A DNA stretch of 64,000 bases, taken from NCBI RefSeq assembly GCF_028475105.1, contig NZ_CP116936.1:4091501-4155500 (forward strand), read 5' to 3'. The stretch is from Micromonospora sp. LH3U1 (GTDB lineage Bacteria; Actinomycetota; Actinomycetes; Mycobacteriales; Micromonosporaceae). Below the pieces are notes generated by a model. It was not told the DNA's origin. It saw nothing but the letters and a program-made list of their open reading frames with translations, and did no database searches. Numbering within the stretch: the first letter of the stretch is position 1; each line of letters begins with the position of its first letter. The position numbers were made by a program, and so were the translations under genes. Of this stretch, positions 57,872-64,000 are shown in pieces.

Positions 57872-60247
57872 CTAGGCGGAGTGCGGGACGGCCACGAGGG
57901 GCTCCACCCGCACCGACGTGAGCAGTTCCCGCTGGTGGCCGACCTGGCGCTCGGCGCCGGTCAGCCGTAGCGGCAGGGTCGCCGCCGCGTCGCCGCTCGA
58001 CCGGCCGAACCGCAGCTCGACGTCGCCGGGCTCGATGACCCGCCGGCCGGACAGCCCGACGAACGACGCCACGTCAGCCGGGACGCCGAACGTCACGTGT
58101 GCCACCTCGCCGGGCTCCAACGGCAGTCGGGTGTAACCGATCAGCCGGACAACCGGGCGGGTGGTCTGCGCGACCGGGTCGTGCAGGTAGAGCTGCACCA
58201 CCTCGGTGCCGGCCCGGTCACCGGTGTTGGCGACGGTGATCCGCACCCGCACCTCGCCGTCGACCGGCCAGGCGGCCGGCTCATCCTGCGTCTCGCCCGC
58301 CGGCTCCACGACCGTGGCGTCAGACCACTCGAAGGTGGTGTAGGTCAGCCCGTGGCCGAACGGGTACGCCGGGCTCGGATCGATCGAGGAGACCTTGTTG
58401 CGCTGGCCGAGCGGCGGCGACAGGTAGGTGCTCGGCATTCCGCCCGCGTCGCGGGGAACGCTGACCGGCAACCGACCGGACGGGTTCACCGCGCCGGTCA
58501 GCACCTCGGCGAGCGCCTGCCCACCGAGCTGACCGAGGAAGAACGCCTGCACCACGGCTGCCGCGGAGTCGAACTCCGGGCCGAGCGCGTAGGGGCGACC
58601 GGTCATCAGCACCAGGACGACCGGGGTGCCGGTAGCGAGGACGGCCCGGACGAGGTCGGCCTGCACGCCGGGCAGCTGAAGGTCGGCCGCGTCGCAGCCC
58701 TCGCCGGAGGTGCCCCGGCCGAACATCCCCGCCCGGTCACCGACGGCGAGCACGCACACGTCGGCGGCGGCGACCGCGGCGACCGCGGCCGGGATGCCCG
58801 AGGTGTCCTCGCCGGTGATGGTGCATCCCAACTCGTAGCTGAGCAGCGGAACGCGTCGGGCCAACTCGTCGCGCAGCGAGAAGATGTCCAGGCCGAGCCC
58901 GTACTCGCTGTGGTTGACGCCCACATGGTTGGGGAAGGAGTAGCAGCCGAGCATGGCCATCGGGTCGTCGGCAGCCGGGCCGACCAGGGCGACCCGGCCG
59001 CCAGCGGGCAGCGGAAGGACACCGGTGTTGCGCAGCAGGACGACGGATTCCTGTGCCAGGCGTAGGGCCACGTCCTGGCTGATCTCGTCGTCGAGGCGCA
59101 GGGACGCCACATCGTCGGGCAGTTCCTGCCAACCCTCGTCGAGCAGTCCGACCTCGATCTTCTGGATCAACACCCGACGGAGCGCGCGGTCGATCAGCGC
59201 CTCGTCGACCTCGCCGCAGCGCACCGCCTCCACCAGCGGGGCGCCGAAGGTGTCCACGGTGGGCAACTCGACGTCGATCCCGGCCCGCAGGGCAAGCCGG
59301 GCCGCGTCGACGCCGCGATCGGCGACACCGTGCAGGGTCTGCAGGAAGCGCACGGAGAAGTAGTCGGCGACCACGGTGCCGGTGAAGCCCCACTCGTCGC
59401 GCAGGAGGCCGGTCAGCAGCTCCTCGTCGGCGGCGACGGGCAGGCCGTCGATCTCGGCGTAGGAGTTCATCACCGAACGGGCGCCACCGTGGCGCAGCGC
59501 CATCTCGAACGGCGGCAGGATGACGTCGGCCAACTCCCGGCGACCCATCGACACCGGCGCGAGGTTGCGTCCGCCGCGGGAGGCGGAGTAGCCGGCGAAG
59601 TGCTTCAGCGTGGCCACCACGCCGGCCCTCTCCAGGCCCCGCACGTACGCGGCACCGGTCGTCCCCACCAGGTAGGGATCCTCGCCGATCGTCTCCTCGG
59701 TGCGGCCCCAGCGGTAGTCGCGGGTGACGTCGAGGACCGGGGCGAGCCCCTGGTGCACGCCGGCAGCGCGCATCGAGCGCCCGATGCGGTCCGCCATCGC
59801 CTCGACCAGATCGGGGTCGAAGGACGCGCCCCAGCTGAGCGGGGTCGGGTAGACGGTGGCGCGCCACGCCGCGAACCCGGTGAGGCACTCCTCGTGCACC
59901 TGTGCCGGAATGCCGAACCGACTGGCGGCCACGATCTGCGCCTGCGAGGCCGCCAGCGACCGGGCGCCGAGCACGGGGTCGACCGGTGCGGTGCCGAACG
60001 GTCGGGTGAGCTGGCCCAGCCCGTGCTGGATGATGCTGCTCCACGGGACGGTGTTGTCGATCATGTCGGATTGATGTGGGGCGACACCCTCACCGGATGC
60101 CTCGGCGCCGACCCAGACCCCGACGAGCTGGGCGACCTTCTCCTCCAGCGACATCAACGGCAGGAGCGCCTCGGCCCGTTCGGTCGGCGACAACCGCGAA
60201 TCACGCCACGGCGCGGCGCCGCTGTCCACAGGCAACTGACTTCTCAT
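57872..60247 (-). CDS. Cytoplasmic GH3 beta-xylosidase/beta-glucosidase
   Basis: A 791-residue enzyme and the first gene of the main xylan operon. ATG 60247 has AAGGGG nine bases upstream. The GH3 N-domain shows LSWGASFDPDLVEAMADRIG, VLDVTRDYRWGRTEETIGEDPYLVG and LKHFAGYSASRGGRN. The nucleophile is the Asp in GTVVADYFSV (near residue 295). The middle domain and a C-terminal fibronectin-III-like domain (VRITVANTGDRAGTEVVQLYLHDP) follow. There is no signal peptide. It should hydrolyse imported xylo- or gluco-oligosaccharides; with the GH39 gene deleted it may be the main xylosidase of the locus. Confidence 0.93.
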   Translation of the reverse strand: MRSQLPVDSGAAPWRDSRLSPTERAEALLPLMSLEEKVAQLVGVWVGAEASGEGVAPHQSDMIDNTVPWSSIIQHGLGQLTRPFGTAPVDPVLGARSLAASQAQIVAASRFGIPAQVHEECLTGFAAWRATVYPTPLSWGASFDPDLVEAMADRIGRSMRAAGVHQGLAPVLDVTRDYRWGRTEETIGEDPYLVGTTGAAYVRGLERAGVVATLKHFAGYSASRGGRNLAPVSMGRRELADVILPPFEMALRHGGARSVMNSYAEIDGLPVAADEELLTGLLRDEWGFTGTVVADYFSVRFLQTLHGVADRGVDAARLALRAGIDVELPTVDTFGAPLVEAVRCGEVDEALIDRALRRVLIQKIEVGLLDEGWQELPDDVASLRLDDEISQDVALRLAQESVVLLRNTGVLPLPAGGRVALVGPAADDPMAMLGCYSFPNHVGVNHSEYGLGLDIFSLRDELARRVPLLSYELGCTITGEDTSGIPAAVAAVAAADVCVLAVGDRAGMFGRGTSGEGCDAADLQLPGVQADLVRAVLATGTPVVLVLMTGRPYALGPEFDSAAAVVQAFFLGQLGGQALAEVLTGAVNPSGRLPVSVPRDAGGMPSTYLSPPLGQRNKVSSIDPSPAYPFGHGLTYTTFEWSDATVVEPAGETQDEPAAWPVDGEVRVRITVANTGDRAGTEVVQLYLHDPVAQTTRPVVRLIGYTRLPLEPGEVAHVTFGVPADVASFVGLSGRRVIEPGDVELRFGRSSGDAAATLPLRLTGAERQVGHQRELLTSVRVEPLVAVPHSA

Positions 60248-60320
60248 GCCAAGACCCCTTAGCTCCGGCCACTTCCCCGTGTCCTCGTGGAACCAGTTCC
60301 GTGGCGGACATTTTCACGAT

Positions 60321-60334
60321 CCGAAACTTTCCGG
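60321..60334. promoter_or_regulatory. Imperfect GAAACTTTC operator near the GH3 promoter
   Basis: CCGAAACTTTCCGG is a one-base-off copy of the palindrome at 60439-60453. It lies about 75 bases upstream of the GH3 start in the divergent promoter region. Confidence 0.6.
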
Positions 60335-60438
60335 AAACCCGCGTAACCTTTTCGGCAACCTAAGGGCGTCCATCGATGTGTGTCAAGAGTCCCGTCTGCC
60401 GGATCGGCTGGCATGGACGGCAGACCGTGTTAAGGTCC

Positions 60439-60453
60439 TCCGAAACTTTCGGA
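60439..60453. promoter_or_regulatory. Perfect palindrome TCCGAAACTTTCGGA near the lacI start
   Basis: A 15-bp odd palindrome, 18 bases upstream of the LacI start codon. From memory, CGAAA/TTTCG-type sites occur before streptomycete xylanase genes. It is probably the operator bound by this LacI protein. Confidence 0.7.
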
Positions 60454-60470
60454 TGCTGCATGAGGCCGCG

Positions 60471-61508
60471 ATGACAGAGCACCGCCCGCTCGACCCACCC
60501 GCCTCCACCACCATCGCCACCATCGCCACCGATGTCGGTGTCTCGGTCGCGACGGTGTCCAAGGTCCTGAACGGACGTGGCGATGTCGCCCCCGGCACCC
60601 GAGCCCGGGTGGAGGCGAGCCTCGACCGCCACCAGTACCAGCGCCGCACCCGGCGACCCTCGACGAGCGGCGGACGGATCAATCTCGTGTTCCACGAGTT
60701 CGACACCGGATGGGCGATGGAGATCCTGCGTGGCGTCGAGGCGGTGACCACCGCGGCCGGCGTCGGGTTGTCGGTCGCTCAGCTCGACGGCGCGCACCGC
60801 CCGCCGGCACGATGGCTGGAGGCGTTACTCGCCGACCGCCCGTTGGGCGTGTTGTTCGTCCTCTCCCATCTGGCCGAGGCCCAGCAACAGCACCTGCGGC
60901 GCCAGGGCATACCGTTCGTCGTCGTCGACACCGACAGCGCGACTTCGGCCTCCGTGCCCACCGTCGGTTCGAACAACTGGAACGGCGGCCTGCTCGCCAC
61001 CCGGCACCTCCTGGAGTTGGGACACCGGCGGATCGCCATCATCTCCGGGCCACCCGACATGCTCTGCAGTCGCGCCCGCGCCGCCGGCTTTCAGTCTGCC
61101 CACGAGGAAGCCGGGCTCGCGGTCGACCGCGAACTGGTCCGCTACGGCAGTTTCTCCGCGGGCGCCGGGCACACCCACGGGCTGCAACTGCTACGCCAGC
61201 CGTCCCGGCCCACGGCGATCTTCGCCGGTTCCGACATCCAGGCCATGGGGGTGCTCCGGGCCGCCCGCCAGTGCGGCCTCCGTGTGCCCGAGGACCTTTC
61301 GGTGATCGGGTACGACAATCTGCCGGTCTCCGCCTGGACCGACCCGGCCCTGACCACGATCAACCAGCCGTTGCGCGACATGGCTGGCATCGCCACTCAG
61401 ATGCTGCTCGACCTGACGCGAGGCAATGAGCCGCCGACCAGCCGGATCGACCTGGTGACCGAGTTGGTCGTCCGGGAAAGCACCGCACCACCCGCCACCC
61501 CGCACTGA
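60471..61508 (+). CDS. LacI-family regulator of the xylan locus
   Basis: A 345-residue repressor. ATG 60471 has GAGG five bases upstream. The helix-turn-helix reads ATIATDVGVSVATVSKVLNG and the hinge RGDVAPGTRARVEASL follows. The periplasmic-binding-protein-like domain (about 75-340) shows LSHLAEAQQQHLRRQGIPFVVVD, GNELGHRR-like LLELGHRRIAIISGP and LSVIGYDNLPVSAWTDPALTTINQP. It faces the GH3-transporter-GH operon across a region with GAAACTTTC palindromes, so induction by xylose-type sugars is likely. Confidence 0.9.
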   Translation: MTEHRPLDPPASTTIATIATDVGVSVATVSKVLNGRGDVAPGTRARVEASLDRHQYQRRTRRPSTSGGRINLVFHEFDTGWAMEILRGVEAVTTAAGVGLSVAQLDGAHRPPARWLEALLADRPLGVLFVLSHLAEAQQQHLRRQGIPFVVVDTDSATSASVPTVGSNNWNGGLLATRHLLELGHRRIAIISGPPDMLCSRARAAGFQSAHEEAGLAVDRELVRYGSFSAGAGHTHGLQLLRQPSRPTAIFAGSDIQAMGVLRAARQCGLRVPEDLSVIGYDNLPVSAWTDPALTTINQPLRDMAGIATQMLLDLTRGNEPPTSRIDLVTELVVRESTAPPATPH

Positions 61509-61529
61509 CTCCGGCCCCTGCGAGGACCC

Positions 61530-62537
61530 GTGTCCCACTCCCCGTCCATTCCCGACGAACTCCGGCGGTACGCGCCCCAGGTCGTCGAACCCGACGACTT
61601 CGACGAGTTCTGGCGTGACACGCTCGCCGCTGCGACCGCTCGGCCGGTGCTCGTCGACGTCCGCCCGGAGCCGACCGATCTGCGCCTGCTCGACTCCTGG
61701 GACGTCACGTTCGCCGGCTTCGACGGCGACCCCGTACGGGCCTGGTACACCCGCCCGGCTGGCGTTCGAGAGCCGCTGCCTGCCGTGGTCGAGTACGCCG
61801 GCTACGGCCGCGGCCGCGGCCTGCCACACGAGCGGCTGACCTGGCCGGTGGCCGGGTACGCGCACCTGCTGATGGACAACCGGGGTCAGGCGGGGCAGTA
61901 CGGTGCCGGGGACACCGCCGACCCGCACGGCGCGCCCGGCGGGCCCTGGCCGGTCACCTGGGGGATCCTCGACCCGCGTGACTACCACTACCGCCGCCTG
62001 ATCACCGACGCGGTCAGGGCCGTCGAGGCGGTCAGGGCCCTGCCGGGGGTCGACGCAGACCGGGTGAGCGTGGTCGGTAACAGCCAGGGCGGCGGCCTCG
62101 CCCTGGCGGTGGCGGGCCTCGTCGACGACCTCAGCGCGGTGCTGACCACCGCACCGTTCCTCTGCGACATGCAACGGGCCGTCCAGCTCTGCGAACCCGC
62201 GCCGTACGGCGAGATCGCCCGGTATCTGGCCGTGCACCGGGAGGCCGAGGAGGCGGTGTGGCGCACTCTGTCCTATGTCGACGGTGTCAGCTTCGCGCGA
62301 CGTGCGACGGCGCCGGCGCACTTCGGCGTCGGTCTACGTGACACCGTCTGTCCACCGACAACCGGCTTTGCCGCCTACAACCAGTACGGTGCGGCGGCCC
62401 GGCTACCGGTCCCGCCCGCGCGCGAGATGTACGTCTACCCGTTCAACGGCCACGAGGGCGGCGAGGCGGTGCACGTCCGGCGTCAGCTGCGCTGGCTCGA
62501 CGCGGTGCTCCACCCGGCTCGCGCATCGGGGCATTGA
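61530..62537 (+). CDS. CE7 acetylxylan esterase/cephalosporin-C deacetylase family
   Basis: A 335-residue cytoplasmic esterase starting at GTG 61530 with GAGGA five bases upstream. CE7 landmarks are DFDEFWRDTLAAA, EYAGYGRGRGLPHE, LLMDNRGQ (RGQ motif), the nucleophile Ser in VVGNSQGGGLALA (GxSxG, near residue 191) and a catalytic His in FNGHEGG near the C-terminus. It removes acetyl groups from imported xylo-oligomers. It follows the LacI gene by 21 bases on the same strand. Confidence 0.92.
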   Translation: MSHSPSIPDELRRYAPQVVEPDDFDEFWRDTLAAATARPVLVDVRPEPTDLRLLDSWDVTFAGFDGDPVRAWYTRPAGVREPLPAVVEYAGYGRGRGLPHERLTWPVAGYAHLLMDNRGQAGQYGAGDTADPHGAPGGPWPVTWGILDPRDYHYRRLITDAVRAVEAVRALPGVDADRVSVVGNSQGGGLALAVAGLVDDLSAVLTTAPFLCDMQRAVQLCEPAPYGEIARYLAVHREAEEAVWRTLSYVDGVSFARRATAPAHFGVGLRDTVCPPTTGFAAYNQYGAAARLPVPPAREMYVYPFNGHEGGEAVHVRRQLRWLDAVLHPARASGH

Positions 62538-62570
62538 GGTCGCCGGGAGCAGGTGGCAGGCTCATGCCCC

Positions 62571-63161
62571 ATGATCGATGAGTTCGCGAAGACGCACCTG
62601 CACAGCGATCTCCGGGAGATTCGTGAGGCGATCCTCTGGAAGCTCGATGGGCTCGGCGAGTACGACGTTCGCCGCCCCCTGACCGCAACCGGCACGAATC
62701 TTCTCGGCCTGGTCAAACATCTGTCGGCCTGGGAGGCCAGGTACTTCGGTGAGGTCTTCGGGCGGCCGTTCCCGGAGCCCCTGGCCCGCTGGGACGACGC
62801 CGAGGCGGTCGGCGGCGAGATGTGGGCGACCGAGCACGAGACGCGCGAGGAGATCATCGACCGTTACCGTCGTGTGTGGGAGCACTCGGATACGACGATC
62901 ATCGCCCTGGACGCCGACTCCCCCGGTCACGTGCCCTGGTGGCCGCGCCCACAGGTCACGCTGTTCACCATCCTGGTCCACCTGCTCGCCGAGACGAACC
63001 GTCACGCCGGACACGCCGACATCCTGCGCGAACAGCTGGACGGCTCGACAGGAACGGCAGCGCAATACGTCGACCAACAGGGCGACGCGGCCTTCTGGAA
63101 CGCCAGACGAGCGCAGATCGAGCGGGCCGCCAAGACAGCTTTGCCTGAGGGACGTTCGTAG
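62571..63161 (+). CDS. DinB/DUF664-family protein
   Basis: A 196-residue four-helix protein. ATG 62571 is favoured; GTG 62553 is possible. The metal triad of the DinB fold is visible: His in LVKHLSAWEARYFG and two His in LAETNRHAGHADILREQL. YDVRRPLTATGTNLLGL and PWWPRPQVTLFTILVHLL are typical of the actinomycete group. It may be a mycothiol- or bacillithiol-type S-transferase, but no substrate is known. Confidence 0.85.
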   Translation: MIDEFAKTHLHSDLREIREAILWKLDGLGEYDVRRPLTATGTNLLGLVKHLSAWEARYFGEVFGRPFPEPLARWDDAEAVGGEMWATEHETREEIIDRYRRVWEHSDTTIIALDADSPGHVPWWPRPQVTLFTILVHLLAETNRHAGHADILREQLDGSTGTAAQYVDQQGDAAFWNARRAQIERAAKTALPEGRS

Positions 63162-63198
63162 GACGGACATCGTGATGGCATAGCCGAACGCCGATCTA

Positions 63199-63228
63199 TT
63201 GCTGATGTTAGCGATAACACGCTATGGT
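63199..63228 (+). promoter_or_regulatory. Promoter with overlapping operator TGTTAGCGATAACA
   Basis: TTGCTG (63199-63204) and TATGGT (63223-63228) are 18 bases apart. A near-perfect palindrome TGTTA-GCGA-TAACA (63206-63219) fills the spacer. It resembles LacI-family arabinose or xylose operators (TGTTAGCGCTAACA) of actinomycetes. The downstream gene at 63441 is a secreted hydrolase. Confidence 0.55.
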
Positions 63229-63440
63229 GCGTCAGGCGAGGTGCAGGGCACACCTCCGCCACGGCTCATCGGCCTGTCGCGTCCGACCGTCGATGGCCAG
63301 ATACAGCGCTACGACCACCAGTGAAGACGTCCGGGTTTCTGGTCGTTCCGCGCCGCCCCCTCCGCATGCCGCGTCATGGCGCGGGCATCCGTCCCTTCGG
63401 TGCCCGCTGCTGTCGCGCACCCACCACCTGAGGAAGTCCC

Positions 63441-64000
63441 ATGAGCAGTTCGACGCTCGACCATCCCGTCCCTCCCTCCCCTACCGCCATCCCAGCGACG
63501 TCGAGGCCCCGACGGGCCCGCCTGTGGTGGGCCGCCCTGGCCGCCGTCGCCGCCATGGTCGCCGCCGTACCGATCGCGACCACTCCCGCGAGCGCGGAAT
63601 CCAATGGCGGCGTACGCGTGATGCCCCTCGGTGACTCGATCACCGACGGATTCAACGTCCCCGGCGGTTACCGGATCGAACTCTGGCAGCGGTTCACGAC
63701 CGGCGGTTACCGGATCGACTTCGTCGGCTCCCAGTTCAATGGCCCAGCCAGCCTCGGCGACCACGACCACCAGGGCCATTCCGGATGGACGATCGCCCAG
63801 ATCGACGCCAACGTCGTCAACTGGTTGCGGGCCACGAATCCCCGGACCGTGCTGCTGCACATCGGCACCAACGACATGTACGGAGACACGTCCGGCGCCC
63901 CGGCCCGGCTGGCCACCCTGGTCGACCGGATCACCACCAACGCCCCGAACGCGGAGGTGTTCGTGGCGACGATCATCCCGAAGTCCGGTGCGGACAACCA
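63441..64000 (+). CDS. Secreted SGNH/GDSL hydrolase, 3' end outside the window
   Basis: The first 186 codons are seen; the frame is still open at the window edge. ATG 63441 has GAGGAAG seven bases upstream. Residues 1-52 form a long signal (RRARLWWAALAAVAAMVAAV, cleavage near ASAES). Block I is VRVMPLGDSITDG with the nucleophile Ser, and block III is LLHIGTNDMYG. This pattern is of CE2/CE3-like carbohydrate esterases, many of which carry a C-terminal CBM; the latter cannot be seen here. It is probably an acetylxylan-type esterase under the operator at 63206. Confidence 0.85.
   Translation, partial: MSSSTLDHPVPPSPTAIPATSRPRRARLWWAALAAVAAMVAAVPIATTPASAESNGGVRVMPLGDSITDGFNVPGGYRIELWQRFTTGGYRIDFVGSQFNGPASLGDHDHQGHSGWTIAQIDANVVNWLRATNPRTVLLHIGTNDMYGDTSGAPARLATLVDRITTNAPNAEVFVATIIPKSGADN

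Noticed and set aside
1..64000. A secondary-metabolite cluster, phage, insertion sequence, tRNA or rRNA
   Set aside because: No polyketide, peptide synthetase, terpene, transposase, integrase or structural RNA signature was seen on either strand.

Overview
The window is very GC-rich DNA with dense third-position GC, many GTG starts, ATGA/GTGA stop-start overlaps, secreted hydrolases carrying CBM2 modules, and a mycothiol-dependent-type enzyme. It looks like the chromosome of a filamentous actinomycete, most likely Micromonosporaceae (Micromonospora-like). That assignment is an inference; no rRNA or tRNA marker was seen in the window. I also saw no CRISPR array, insertion sequence, prophage or origin.

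Layout. 0-6.3 kb: a secreted GH71/99-like protein with discoidin domains, a YeiH-type sulfate-exporter operon with a small membrane protein and a likely leader peptide plus operator, and a secreted beta-helix protein. 6.3-16.4 kb: an M16 peptidase-like protein with a broken zinc motif, a GCS2/ATP-grasp fusion, two NAD(P)-binding isomerase-like proteins, and a TetR/quinone-oxidoreductase divergon whose DoxX and luciferase-like (LLM) neighbours are both decayed. 16.5-22 kb: a GH5-CBM2 cellulase and an unknown-protein/MoxR/VWA-metalloprotease operon. 22-34 kb: small stress or detoxification units (MDMPI, ArsR-SRPBCC, VOC, AKR, DUF2071, HTH_42, ECF sigma-hydrolase, MFS, LysR-SDR).

34-40 kb: a divergent catabolic island. 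IclR and an amidohydrolase face a class III CoA-transferase, a citryl-CoA-lyase-like protein, LigB-like and LigA-like extradiol dioxygenase components and a zinc-type reductase. It suggests ring cleavage followed by CoA-dependent carbon-carbon cleavage and is the best candidate for an undescribed pathway. 40-45.7 kb: regulators, DUF2000, soluble transhydrogenase, a frameshifted MerR, a methyltransferase and gene debris.

45.9-62.5 kb: a coherent glucuronoxylan locus. Secreted GH10-CBM2 xylanase and CE1-CBM2 esterase would cut xylan outside the cell. A lipoprotein and two permeases (CUT1 type, no ATPase here) would import aldouronates and xylo-oligomers. Cytoplasmic GH67, GH42, GH3 and a CE7 esterase would finish the job. 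A divergent LacI regulator sits beside matching GAAAcTTTC palindromes. The beta-xylosidase GH39 gene of this operon is reduced to a 123-codon in-frame remnant. The window ends inside a secreted SGNH hydrolase.

Several genes (20.6-22.0, 38.9-39.9, 44.1-44.5 kb) are each broken by a single-base change in a short G or C run, so read errors must be excluded before calling them pseudogenes.
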